This document shows positions 23,070 to 34,146 of a DNA stretch of 64,000 nucleotides, in pieces (the stretch's first letter is position 1; each line of letters starts with the position of its first letter). This DNA comes from Leishmania infantum JPCM5. Its lineage: Eukaryota > Euglenozoa > Kinetoplastea > Trypanosomatida > Trypanosomatidae. A program made the position numbers and the translations under genes. The notes below the pieces were generated by a model, which saw only the letters and a program-made list of their open reading frames with translations, did no database searches and was not told the DNA's origin. The DNA lies in NCBI RefSeq assembly GCF_000002875.2, contig NC_009415.2, positions 816,001-880,000 of the forward strand. The letters run 5' to 3'.

Positions 23070-23819
23070 TCAGAGATGCCCAAGCGGACGGCGCACGCTG
23101 CACATGACGTCGCACTCCGCCGGTACCGTGTTCGCCGCGTTACCATCCATGACGGCATCCGTGGAGATGCATGCGAGCGGGCAGCTATAGTTCCTCTCCT
23201 GCACAGTGCTTTTCGTGATGCCCAGCGCGGTCTCACAGATTTCCGCGATGATCTGCGCGGCGTACTCGATGGCGTTACAGCTCGTGCTCATGAGCGCCAT
23301 GGAGGAGCGAATCACCTTGCGCTGCATCTCCAGGTGCCACTCACAGAAGCCCTTGTTGCAGGTCACCACCCTCATGCCCGCCGGCCCACCGATGAGACGG
23401 CCGTCCCCCTTGAAGCCCTTCTCTTTCAGCTGCGTAAGCAGATACGCTATGCCACGGCAACACAGGTCCTAATCGTGCGAAAGGGCAACGTGGGTCCGCT
23501 TCACGCGCTTCATCGACAGGAACTTCGGCACCAGCGCCCTCACAACGGCGAGGGAGCCCTTCATGTCGCGTGCACCGTGGCCAAACGGCTTGCCATCTTT
23601 CTCCATCGTGAACGGTTCTGTGTCCCATTTCTGCCCATCCGCCGGCAAAGCATCCTTGTGGCCCGAAAGCGCGATGCCGCCCTGCGTCTTCACCGGGTTT
23701 TACACGACAGTCGCCTCGACACCGGCGAGCCGCAGGCACTCCTTTTCGTATCCTACAAGCTGGACGTTGGCGTTGCGGCTGACGGTGCTGAAGGCGATGA
23801 GCTTGGCGAGTCGCTGCCT
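23070..23819 (-). pseudogene. ArgE-like M20 deacetylase pseudogene
   Basis: Clear remnant of an acetylornithine deacetylase-like M20 metallopeptidase. One reading frame carries the homology throughout: FSTVSRNANVQL, GGIALSGHKDALPADGQKWD, ARDMKGSLAVVRALVP, then NTVPAECD. It is broken by two in-frame nonsense codons, TAA at 23700-23702 and TAG at 23469-23471, and is truncated after the NTVPAEC region. The metal ligands His and Asp of SGHKD and the Asp of DMKG remain. The catalytic Glu-Glu position is replaced by the TAG stop, and the ligand Glu of the family's GEP motif is Gly (IGGPAG). About ten residues after the first stop also appear to be missing. There are no frameshifts, so decay is moderate. 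The active homologue should be elsewhere in the genome. Confidence 0.85.
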
Positions 23820-25914
23820 GTAGACGTTTGGGCAGGAAAGGGCGGCTCTGAGAGAACGAAAAGGAGCTTGAAACCAGCGAGGAAAGGGTGCAGTGAGTGG
23901 TGGTGGCAATGCCAACAACGAAGAAATAGCGACAGACGACGAGGCTGTGACGTGCTGTGCGTGTGACTCTTTCAGCAACGGCGCATCGCTATGCGTGCAC
24001 GTGCAATGTGGTCGCAGTGCCTGCGAGAGGAAGGGTTCGCGGTGAGATGCAGGATGGGGGGGGCATGGGCCTCTGCAGAGGGGGGGAGGGGGAGCGCTGA
24101 AAGCACAGCGAAGGGGCTCGACATGGACAGAGGATTAAGGGGAGGGGGTGATAGGAGGAGTTGGCTCTGGAGCAGCGCAGAGGCGATAGCTGCGACAGGC
24201 TGACCTTGGCTGTTGCGTGGAGGGGAGGAGAGAAGCAACACGCAGGGTGAGTCAGCGGCGTCACAGAAAGAGCAGGGATGTGCGGCGGCCACGACGGCGC
24301 TGACGGAGGAGTGCCACTGGGCAATGCCGTGCAAAGCGCGGGTGGCCGTCGCGCGCGCCACGAGCCGCGTTGGACAGCCGCCGCGACGCGAGGGAGAGAA
24401 AAGGGATGCGGGATGCTAGCCTGCACCAGCGCGCATAGTGCATGGCGCTTGGGTGTGCAAGGGAAAGTGAGGGAGGGGTGAGTGCATGGCGTAGCAGGCG
24501 TACAGGAAGGCTCGCACAAGCAGGAAAAACAGATCGGGGCTGGCGGGGACGACGGGAGGAGGGGGGAAGCGAAGTATGAGATGCCAACCACAGCGAGAGG
24601 TTCGGGTGGAGAGGGAGTGGGGAGGGGAGGCCAGAGAAGCGAATGGAAACGAGATGGACGCCCATACACGCAGCCAAACCAAAAGAGTACGCATACAGTG
24701 AATCAGCGCTGATGACAACATACAGCACGCGCACTCGGATAAACCTTCACGCAGGCAGACGAGATCGCTTAGGCATACAGAGACACACGCGGTTGCTCTC
24801 CGTTCTCTGCTGAGGAGGGAGAAGCAAGAAAAGAAGACATGCGCGATAGAAATGGGGATGTGGCGCCACGCCCACATACACACATGCTCAACACAAAACG
24901 TTATATATACATGTACGTCTGTTGTGTGCACACCTACATTGATCATGATGGGCTTCTTCGCCTAGCGCCACAACGCCGGCCGGGAATCAAAATGAGGGCT
25001 AGAAATCGGGTCAGAGGCAGGGAAGGAGATGGAGAAGGGCACAAGCCTCGGCACGAGGGGCACTATAAAGAGGAAGGGTCACACACACACACACACACAC
25101 ACACCCAGTACTCCAGCAAAAAGCGGAAAGAGAACTCGAACATGCGGGGGTACAAGCTTACAGGTTTACCAGCCGGTTGCGCTGCTACCCAAGAGCAAGA
25201 CATAAACACTCATGGCTGTCGTTGAGGCCATTCATCAAACAGTGCGACATAGGCAGGGGAGGGGAGTGGACCTAGAGAGGTGCAGCAGCCGAGGACAGAT
25301 GCAAGCCACTGGGGGAGGAGGAGGCCCGCTTCACCCTCTCCACCATTCACTGCTTTCCCGCAGTGATGCACTTCATACCCTGCCAACACAACACACGTGC
25401 ACGCGCTGCAAAGAAAAAAAAGAAACGAGGCCTCTTGCACAATCCAGCATGGTAGAGGGCTCCTTCCAGCGGTGTGGCCGAGAGGCCGCACAGAGGCTGT
25501 CTGTACATCGGCGCTCCGTTTCACATGGCCATCGTTTCCGCTCTAGGGGCCGCGTGAGTGCGGGGGTGCGCAACAGGGGCGAACGCACACTCGAGGAGCA
25601 CACATCACCAGCTTCAAGTAGAAAACACAACAGCCTCCGATGGAGAGGCGGGGACACCCTTCTAATCGCGAGTCCGTTGCGCACCTCTCCCCCTCCCCCA
25701 ACAAATACGTCAGCCACGCCCGTGCGTGGCGTTCAAGTGCCAATGGTGTGGCTAACGGCAATAAGGGTAAGCAGGTACACACACAAGATGTGCAGGTGAC
25801 GCATCTGCATCATCACAGCTCGGGAAAGGGGAAAAAAAACACGATCGCGAGATGCAACCACGAGCCATAGTTGAGCCGCAACCAACCTTGCCATCGCATC
25901 GGGGACGTCGCGAA
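23820..25914. other. Intergenic spacer
   Basis: No supported gene. It contains an (AC)12 microsatellite at 25081-25104, G-rich runs near 24055-24090 and a TATATATACATG patch at about 24900-24912. Frames are short with spacer composition. Confidence 0.45.
25081..25104. repeat. (AC)12 microsatellite
   Basis: Uninterrupted dinucleotide repeat of 24 bases. Confidence 0.95.
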
Positions 25915-26600
25915 GTCGTACTGGACAGAAGCACTCACACTCATTCTGTTCAAACGCCAAGCCACTCTCTGCGCGCATTGCTTCCTTGACTTCTCACACC
26001 GTCGCCGCCGTCGGCCGCTCAGAGGGATGCGTGGAAAGCAGCCTCCACGCCGCGCTCCTGGAACACCCGCTGTGGTTCTCCACCACAGCGACTGCGCCAA
26101 GCAGTTCGAGATTAGCAGTAACGTCACCCCTCACTACCGCATCACAGAACACTTCTCCGCCATCCTTCAGAAGCTCTAGCAGCTCCTTCGCGCAGCGCAG
26201 CGGCGGCCATTGCGGGGCTGGTGTCGCAGGCCAGCGCCCGGGCAAACAGCTCGCACAACGCCCTTTGGCCGCCGAAGACGCATGCTCCCGGCAGTTCGAA
26301 GTAGATGCGGCGCGCCAGGCCGTCGCGCCGAATCCATGCAGAGCGTGGATCCATGTACGCGATCTCACCGGCGCAGCGCCTCGCTGTCAGCTGAAGCGCT
26401 GGGCAGCTACTGCAGCTGCTCAAGGTGGCCTTAGGGACGCTTTGCGAGCTGTCCGGGTGCTTGATGGCCGCAGCCAGCGGCCGCTGGGGCTTGTGTGCCA
26501 TCGGGCCCACGTAGCAGCGGCTGTAGATGATGCGGTTGCACGGGGATAAAGCCCGTCGGCGGGCTTTGTGACCCGATGGCGGCGCCTCCGTGCAGACAGT
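25915..26600 (-). pseudogene. Receptor/kinase-like pseudogene, relic P1
   Basis: Decayed C-terminal lobe of a kinase-like domain related to the two large genes at 45239 and 54433. Matching pieces are EIAYMDP (position of the kinase APE segment), then CVFGGQRALCELF (position of DVFCYGLGALEGL), then ELLELLKDGG and FCDAVVRGDVTAN, then HPSERPTAATV. The pieces lie in two frames with a shift near 26180-26200, and an in-frame TGA at 25994-25996 stands where the paralogues have Arg; the homology continues beyond it as EVKEAMRAESGLAF. The sensor, HAMP and cyclase-like regions are not visible. Its YMDP spelling suggests a slightly different ancestor from the two intact genes. Confidence 0.68.
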
Positions 26601-27347
26601 TGAGGGTCTCGGAGGCTGGCGCGACGCCACCGCGAGTCCCCGAAATCGGCAGCCTTTGTCCAACTCGAGCGCAGGGTTGCCAGTGCCTCTCCCGACCGCA
26701 TCACAAAGGCCCGCTGACTACACAGGGACATGACAGCGGCTGCCGTCTGGTGCACGCGCTCTGTACCCTGCTCGTAGCGCCACATGCTCGCCTCTCCACG
26801 CTCAGCATACGGTGTGCGTCAGCTGTCCACAACTCCTGCATACACACGCCTGCACGAATGAAGAAAGGATGAAGCCGACAATTATAAGGCGCACCCCAAC
26901 GCGGCGAATACGCGCCAGCAGCACGCCACGCCTGCCACTGCCCTTCTTGCCGACCGGTGAGCCGCTCTTGCCCGTCCCCGAGAGCGGCAGCGGTGCCTGC
27001 GGGCGAGGTAGAGCGTCAGGAGGTATGGTCGGGGTAGATCTGCAATGAAGGGGAGGGGGCGCTCCTCCACTCGCCGCGTATCCGTTTGTGGGAGAGGGAC
27101 AGCGAAGCGTGCTTCAGGCTAGTGGCGTGATTGCTGACAGCAGATCCACTGGCCGCAGCCACGACAGGGGAGGGCGTGGGAAACGCGCACAAGGAAAGAG
27201 AGCGCAGACTTTTGGCTCTCGCACGTGTACGCGCGCGCGCCCACGCGTCGCTGCCCTGCCCTTCGAGCACGCCGCAGTTGTGCATGCTGCAACTGCCTTG
27301 CCGGTGAGCGCACCAAGATACACGCACAGAGGCATTAGGGAGTGAAA
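26601..27347. other. Spacer between relic P1 and repeat A copy 2
   Basis: No supported gene. 26601-26860 may contain further unrecognisable N-lobe sequence of relic P1. The left boundary of repeat A is at 27348. Confidence 0.4.
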
Positions 27348-27588
27348 GGAGCGCAGTGCTCGAGGGAGGGGGCCAGGGAGGGCAGGCACGTGCACACACA
27401 CGCGTCCCTCCTTCCACCCTCGCGGGGGGTGGAGAGGGAAAACGGTGCTGGGGTCCTCGCATGGCCACCCGGGGACAGCGGTGCGCACATTCACGTGAAT
27501 GTCCGGGGACCCCCTCCGGACGCTTGGCAGTTTGCTGTGGCGGTTTGCTTGGTGGTTCTGCACGCGAAGCGGCAGTCACAGGCCTCGG

Positions 27589-27891
27589 CTACAACGCACC
27601 CCTTCGCCCTGCCCGGTGCGCCAGCGTGGCCTGCATCCGCGCCGTCGTCCGTGGCGCCTGCGCCAAGTCCCCCCGGGTGCCCCCGGGTGCGATCTGCACG
27701 GAGACGCGGGTGCGCTCGTCGAGGGAGACCCCCTCGCCATCGGGTCCGCAGACCGTGAGCATGCGACCGCCCATCCAGACCCGAGCCCGGCACGCGCACA
27801 CCGAGCGCGACGCGTGGCGTCGGGGGGTATGCAGCGAAGCAGCGCCGCTACAGCGACCACTCGTCGCGTGTGTACTGCCCCATTCGCTCAT
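27589..27891 (-). pseudogene. GC-rich coding-like relic, copy 2
   Basis: Identical to the relic at 12504-12806 within the duplicated 3' flank. The identity comes from the recent duplication and is not independent evidence that it is functional. Confidence 0.3.
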
Positions 27892-29406
27892 GATGGGTGT
27901 GAGAGGTGTGGGCAGTGCGCCCTATATATGTGTGTGTGTGTGTGTGTGAGTATTCGCGGCCAAGGTACTTCGGCGTGTGAGGTGTGGGTGGGGTCCACAA
28001 GCGATTAGAGGAGGCGGGAGAGCGTGCCTCGCGGCTGCCAAGGGGACAGAAGCAGAGAGGGAGTTGAGGGCGAGCACAAGGCGCTACGGATCCCATCGAT
28101 GCGGCTCTTGAGGGCCACTGCCGTTCGTTTTGGTTTCCACGACTTCTCTTCGTCACAACGGTTGGGGTGTTCCCCGCTGAGGCTAACACAGAAACAACGC
28201 TGACAAGCATAAAAAAGGCCGCCGCAAGATAAAGACGCCGCCACGGAGGCACCAGCAGCCCGCCAGACAGGCAAGCACAGGAGCGGCCGATAAGCCGGAA
28301 CAAAACAAAATGGTCAAGGGAAACAAAGGAGGGAGCAGAAGAGAAGCACCTCATATGTGCGTATGTGTGCACACGCGACAGTATAGTGGTGAGGAGGCAG
28401 GGCGAGGAAGAAAGGGCGGTGGGCACAGCGACGGCTCATGAGAGTGATGCTGCTGCTCGTGGCTGATTCTGCTCGATATTGCGTGCGCGCGCGCCTGCGT
28501 AGCGATGCGGAGACGGACAAAAACAGGCTTCGGCGAGGCAGAGCGCATTCGCAACGCAGACAGAGTGCTCACCACGAGCGCACGACGCGAGAGGAGAAGC
28601 GCCACCCGACGGACCGTACACCATCCTTATCTCATCCTTCACATCATCAGGTCAAACGCCTTGTCCGCCGCATACGCCAACACGCTCTGTATCTTTCACT
28701 CATGCAGTCGCACATATACACGCCTTAGCCGCGATGCGCACACACGTGCACAGAGAAAGGCGGAAAGGGAAGAAAAAGAGATACACGCGCTGGTGTTAGC
28801 GCATACGGAGACGCGCACTTATCAAGTCCAGCGGAGCCTCATAACGTTATCAGCAGTGACGTAAAACAAAAAAAAGAGGGGGCAAAGAGAGACGTGCACC
28901 CACGCGTACGCATACGCCGAGAGGGGCTGCGATGGCATAGGCGCTCACTCGCTTTCCGTCGACACCGCCTGCTTCCAGACGCGTCGTGCAGCGACAAGAC
29001 AAGTGAGACCGAAGGCGAGTCGGCCGCGTCCTCTTGTCCCCTTCCCCAGCTGCCTCTGAGCACTCGTCCGTTTGGAGGCCGATAAAATCCCGGCGCTGCA
29101 TGCGGCTTCATGCTCGTCCCGCAATGCCGTGCCGCTCTCCGCTACAAGTAGCGCTCGACACCCCTCCACCTGCCCGTCGGCCCACCGCACTCGGCCGACA
29201 AGAGAGCGGAGGCAGCGCTGGTGCTCGCGTGCCTCTGACGCACCAATTGCGTGCAGCCCACCAAAGCGCCTTCCGCTGAGCGCGCCTCCGGTCAGCGTGA
29301 CGACAGCGAGGATCGATTGCAGATTGTGAAAGAAGTCGTGAGTGGCCGAAGCCGACACCCGCACAGCTGCTCGCGCCGTGCGCTACAACGCAGACACCCC
29401 CGCCGC

Positions 29407-31224
29407 CTAGATCGTAACGTAGATGGTGCCGCCGGTGCCGAAGACAATGCCGACAACACCGCAGATCAGCAGCAGGTACGTGTTCAGGTACGTGAACCAT
29501 CCCACCTGCGCCACCGTGAAGTTGCCCGAGTACATGACGAAGAGCGCGGGGAAGATAAAGGCGATGAAGCCGCCGCTGATCGAGCCGGCGAAGCCGAAGA
29601 CGGTGCTGATGTTCGGGATGAACAGGCCACACAGCAGCGACGCGACGGCGAGCACAAGCACGACCAGCAGGTGCTGCCAGAACGGGATGTTGTCCACGTA
29701 CGTCGTGTCCTCCGCGGTCCCGTCCACGTACTCCTCGTCCACGCCCTCACCTGCTTCGTAGTCCTCATCGACGGTTTGGGAGGGATTGCGGCCTTTCGTT
29801 GTCCCCTCCATGCCGTGGCTGTTGTCCACCCCGTCGAGCTTGCAGGACTGGACAGCGTCGCTGTCGGCCACCGCCGCGGGCGGATTCGCGGTCTGCTGGA
29901 CGGTGGCGTCGGCGCCGCCAGCGACAAAGCCGAGCTCCTCCGCGCCGCCAGCCTCGGTGCGGTTGCGGTAGCGGTGCTGGAAGCCGATCAGGTAGTACAG
30001 GGAGTTGCGCGCCGCAATGGTGACCAACGCGTAGGCGACGCACAGCTTGATCATGACGGCAACGTAGGCAATCATGATGTCGGCCTCCTCGAACGGGTTG
30101 AACATGAGCAGCAGCGACTTGCCGAGCAGGTTCTTGCTGCCAAAGTCGAAGTACCCGAACACGCTTACCAGCACGTACAGCGTGCCGCACAGCATCATCC
30201 CAATGAACGCCGACAGCGTGAAGCTCTTCGTCGTGCGAATCTCGGGCCGCAAATCCCACAGAACCTCCTGCGCGTTTATTTGACACGCGTACGCGAAAAC
30301 AAAGATGCCGACGGAGTGGATTACGGAGTTGCCGGTGCGAAAAAGAAAGACGGTGTTGTGCTCCAGCTTGCCGTCGTCCGCCTGGTTGCCGGACAGCTTC
30401 ACGTGCTTGGACGTTTCCGCCAGCCCGTTACGGCAGCTGTGTGCGACAACCACGAAGACAAAGTACACCATGAACGTCACCGCGATGGCGGAGGCGTAGC
30501 GCAGTGAGTCGATGTGTTTCGGAATAACCAGCGGCAGCATCACGAAGAGCCAAACGATGACTGTGAGCACGCGGTTGCCCTGCGTGGTGGCGAGGAACTG
30601 GATGGCTCTGTTGTCGGGGTGCTGCTTTGCGGCGCCGGTGAAGATGGGACCAAGGCAGTTGCCCACGCTGATGATGTAGGCGACGCAGCCAGAGAAGCCG
30701 TAGAACCATCTGACGAACGCGGCCCAGTAGGAGAAGGCGTACCTTCTCGCCGGGAAGAGCCAGCGCGCCAAGCCCTCGAAGGTCTTGATGCGCGTGTTCT
30801 CCGATGCGACTGCCAGGATGTACATGGAGAACACAGATAAATACGTCATGACGGCGAGGAAGATCATGGCGAGGATGATGCCTGCTGAGTCGGTCGCCGC
30901 CGGCAGGCCAAGGATGCCGGCGCCGATGGAAGAGCTCGCCATGTTGAAGGCGCCGGAGAGAATGCCGCCAGGCGGAACGATCACGTACACCGCTTTGATG
31001 ACGCCGTCACGGATGGCCTGGAGCACGCCAAGACATCCGGAGCGGCGCGGCTGCGAGCGCGACTGGCGTTGAGAGCGCTGCCCTGCACTCTGCGACGTCG
31101 CCGTCGGCTTGGCCGTGCGCGCCGCACCTACCGTCATCGTGCTGCTGCGGGCGTGATCAGGGTGCTCCTCGCGCTGTTGCCCTCGACAGGTGTGAGGACA
31201 GCTATCGGCTGATCGGTTCGACAT
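29407..31224 (-). CDS. Amino acid transporter (AAAP family), array copy 2
   Basis: Intact 605-residue permease with the same layout and SSIGAGILGLP signature as copy 1. It is the most distinctive full-length copy. Span 2 reads MTYLSVFSMYILAV (others ITYFSVFSMYILAL), the span-3 patch reads VRWFYGFSGC, span 6 has AYACQ (others AYVCQ), span 8 has IKLCVAYALVTI (others IKVCVAYALLTI), and spans 9-10 have NISTVFGFAGSIS. These changes are clustered and fall inside membrane spans, while the loops, the N-terminal tail and both flanks are essentially identical to copy 1. That pattern suggests patchwise exchange with another paralogue, and substrate preference could differ. The ATG at 31224 has the conserved acceptor 21 bases upstream. 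Confidence 0.93.
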   Translation of the reverse strand: MSNRSADSCPHTCRGQQREEHPDHARSSTMTVGAARTAKPTATSQSAGQRSQRQSRSQPRRSGCLGVLQAIRDGVIKAVYVIVPPGGILSGAFNMASSSIGAGILGLPAATDSAGIILAMIFLAVMTYLSVFSMYILAVASENTRIKTFEGLARWLFPARRYAFSYWAAFVRWFYGFSGCVAYIISVGNCLGPIFTGAAKQHPDNRAIQFLATTQGNRVLTVIVWLFVMLPLVIPKHIDSLRYASAIAVTFMVYFVFVVVAHSCRNGLAETSKHVKLSGNQADDGKLEHNTVFLFRTGNSVIHSVGIFVFAYACQINAQEVLWDLRPEIRTTKSFTLSAFIGMMLCGTLYVLVSVFGYFDFGSKNLLGKSLLLMFNPFEEADIMIAYVAVMIKLCVAYALVTIAARNSLYYLIGFQHRYRNRTEAGGAEELGFVAGGADATVQQTANPPAAVADSDAVQSCKLDGVDNSHGMEGTTKGRNPSQTVDEDYEAGEGVDEEYVDGTAEDTTYVDNIPFWQHLLVVLVLAVASLLCGLFIPNISTVFGFAGSISGGFIAFIFPALFVMYSGNFTVAQVGWFTYLNTYLLLICGVVGIVFGTGGTIYVTI

Positions 31225-31245
31225 GAGCCGCCCGATGTGTCGAAG

Positions 31246-31287
31246 CTAACACAGAAAGAAGACAGAGAGAGGGAGCGAGAGAGAGAG
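31246..31287 (-). promoter_or_regulatory. Predicted spliced-leader acceptor, transporter copy 2
   Basis: Same CT-rich tract and GTGTTAG as copy 1; AG at 31246-31247. Confidence 0.65.
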
Positions 31288-33549
31288 CCGGGGTGGGGGT
31301 GCGCGGATGATGATGCTGGTGGCGCGCAATAGCAGGAGAGACGCGGAGGGCAGAGGGTGGATGAGGTGGTGATGTAGAGGGCGACGGTGGCGAGAAAGGA
31401 AGAGCTGCAGTGGAGCTGCGAGAGGCCGCCGAGGCGAGATGGGAAAGCCGAGCAGCGCACATCTTTGCTCCCGCGCGCAGCAGGAGCTCAGGGGCGCACG
31501 CAACGGGGGCGGCGAGGTCCCGCAGCGAGTAGAACACAGAGGGGAACATGAGAGGTCACGGAGAGAACACACCGCTGCGCCGTCACGTCCCCTGCTTGCT
31601 CCGTGTCCGGGAGTGCATGCGTTGCACCGGATGACAGACGACTCCGTGCGTGTGAGCCACAACGCCATCGCTGAGTCTCAGTGCCTCACTCATCTGACCG
31701 CGCCTTCTTGTGCCTTGATGGCCTCCAGCTCGAGGGGTGGAGCAGGGACGCAGTGCTGTGCAGAGAGAGACCGCTGCTCCGACATCCGCCGCGCAGCACA
31801 GTGTCACTTCTGTAACGCGTGAAGCACAGGCCGGGTGCGTCCTTTGGCAATGAGAAGACGCAACACCGAGAAAGCCGGTGACGGCGGTGGTGGTGGGCTG
31901 GGCGACTACCACCTCGCCCTTCCCAACTCGAAGCACAAGGATCCGCGCACAAGAGTGCAGGCGTACTCTTGCCGGCGCTGAGTCGTAAGGCAACCACCAC
32001 CTCTCCCCATCTTCGCGCGTATCCAGCAGCACTCCTTGCCTTCTCATCGACCCAAGGGATCCTCATCGCAGCGCAGTGGAGACACAACGGCAGCGCCGCT
32101 GAGGAGAAGTCGTGCGCACCCACAGCCAACAGGCATGCCCGGCGTTACCTCGATGCAGCGCTGAGGCAGCCCATCATCCGATCCCCCTCACACGGTCTTT
32201 TCGTCCGCTTCCACAATGCCGGCAACGCCACCATGAGCGAGCAGCTCGATACAGAGATGCCAAGGCCGCTCCACGTGCAGCGGGGGCGGCTCCTGCTGGG
32301 AAAGAACAGAAGAAAAAACGGCGCCGCTTCACCTTGCAGCCCAGGCCCAGACAACCCCGTAAACGGCGCCTGCTCGCAAAAGCGCCGACGCGTGCCACAC
32401 AGCGGCAGCCCCCCACTGCACGCTCAGGCAACACATTACCATGCCGCAGAGCACGGGAGGGGGGAGGGGGGCTACCACAGCCTGCAAGACGCTGCGCGGC
32501 ACAGGATCATCAGCCGCACATCTCCGCACCTTCTAACTCACAGTCCAAAACGCGCACCGCCTTCACGTGAAGCCATAGAGCAACCCTGGTAGGACCGCCG
32601 CCTGCTACCGGCTCAACAAGTGAGCAGGGAGGGGGCGCCACCAAAACAACAAGCAAACACTCCAACTCACGCTGCACCACAGCGCGCAAAGACACCCGCA
32701 AAAGGAGATGAGGGGCTGTGCCGGTCAAAAAGAGCGGCCGCGGCGCGCACGGCAGCACCCAACCCCCAGCAGCCAGCTACCGATCCACGCACCTCGACAC
32801 AGTACGTGGAGACCCCGCCAACGGCTCGCCAGTTGCTCAGAAGAGGGGCTTCGTAGCGCGCAGTTGCAGGCGTATGCCGTGGGATGTGAGTGGCTGAGGT
32901 GAGGGAGCCACGTCGATGCGCTATGTGTGCTGCGGCCATCCCGGGGCGAGGCGAGCGCTCTCCGTGGCAGTCCGAGGCAAGGAGTGAAGGGCACGCGGGC
33001 CGTTGTCGGCGTCAGCGAGTCGTGAGTAGCCGCTGCTACGAAGGGGGATCGAGAGAGTGGGCGAATGGGGATTGTGTGAGGCGCAGGGTGGGCAAAGGTC
33101 GCAGCGCCTCGATGATGGCGGCCAGCACTCCCCTGTGAAGAGACAACTCCGTTCCTGAATGACGTTCCCTCCACTCCTTTGTTTGCAGCTGGCCGGATTA
33201 CGTGTGACGGCGTGTTTTAGGCGCCACCTTGCGCCCCCGCGGCGCTGTCGCACCCAAGCAAAGAGCGCAAACGGTCAGCAGGCAATCCAGAAGAAAGGCG
33301 GAGAACAGTCAGCGGTGCCAGAAGAGGGGGTAGGAGAGGTGCCTGTGCGCCTTCCAACACGCCTGCACCCACCTGCATCGCAGCGGCACACACACACACA
33401 CACACCGACACGCGCATACCAAAGCGCGGATCGTGAGCGGGCGAGGAGCTTGGCGGAGATGCGAGACAGGAGGGGGAGGGTGGGGCGGGGCCCTCTCTCC
33501 GCCCTTCGATGCCGACGCTCAGGGAGGGGGGGCACGTGCGGTGTGGCTT

Positions 33550-34110
33550 AGTGATGTTTTCTCTCGCAGCATGTCCATTCTGCCGTAGTACATAGGGCCA
33601 CTCTACCAGGCCTGCCACAGGCCCGATCGCCCGGCGCGAGGCAGTGGCTTGACACGGGCGTGAAAGCAATGCCGCCGCAGCCGTCTGAGAGCACGGCCCC
33701 TGCCTCACAATCTACCGACCCCACACCTCCCAGGCCGCCTCACAGCAGCCCCCATTGTGCCGGCCGCCACCTGGCGCACGGCTTGGGACAGCTCAGGCTT
33801 CCCACCAGGTGGGCCGTGTGAGGGCCGGGTGGGATACGCTCGAGCCGCATTGGCGCTTTGCCTGCCACATCGACGGCACATACGTGCCGACTGTCGCAGG
33901 TCGCACCGACGCAACGCCGCCCAGGGCCCGACTGCCGGCATCAGTAGCGATACATCGCTCCGACACCGCCACGTCGTGGGCACCTGGCCCTGCCACCAAC
34001 AGAAGCGCTTCCGCACTGGCAGGGGATAGGGACTTCGTGGCGCCCCCACAGAGAGGGAGTGGGGTGCTGGGCAACGATACCGCGCGCTGACGCAGCCCCT
34101 GCCACCAGCG
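33550..34110 (+). mobile_element. SIDER-like dispersed retroposon, copy b
   Basis: Collinear with the elements at 1425 and 62770: 'cacaggcccgatcg' near 33615, 'ccaccaggtgggc' near 33800, 'ctgccggcatcagtagcgat' near 33931 and 'ccacagagaggg' near 34047. It lies inside the duplicated 5'-flank unit. Confidence 0.55.
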
Positions 34111-34146
34111 AGCTAGTGCTATTTCAGAAAACGGAGAACAGGAAGA

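Larger units (their letters stand above)
27348..31485. repeat. Large direct repeat A, copy 2
   Basis: Matches 12262-16400 almost base for base, including the 2-kb non-coding 3' flank. Differences are concentrated in the transporter gene itself (the span-3 patch near 30688-30715 and smaller patches near 30024-30045, 29580-29610 and 30805-30850). Beyond 31485 this copy continues into the 5'-flank unit, whereas copy 1 hits a gap. Confidence 0.9.
31225..34146. repeat. Transporter 5'-flank unit B, copy 1
   Basis: Nearly identical to 38010-39950 and 40717-43634. The right boundary is shared with the third copy to the base (34146 and 43634, at GGAACAGGAAGA). It is non-coding. Long frames such as the 207-codon plus-strand frame at 31969-32592 are preserved only because the copies are recent. 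The right end includes a SIDER-like element. Confidence 0.9.

Noticed and set aside
25081..25104. Dinucleotide runs as CRISPR or phage-like arrays
   Set aside because: They are simple AC microsatellites. No spaced direct repeats with unique spacers were seen, and the organism is eukaryotic.
31969..32592. 207-codon plus-strand frame repeated three times (also 38754-39377 and 41461-42084)
   Set aside because: The copies are identical because the whole 5'-flank unit is recently duplicated. Composition is spacer-like and it is antisense to all genes, so conservation is no evidence of coding.
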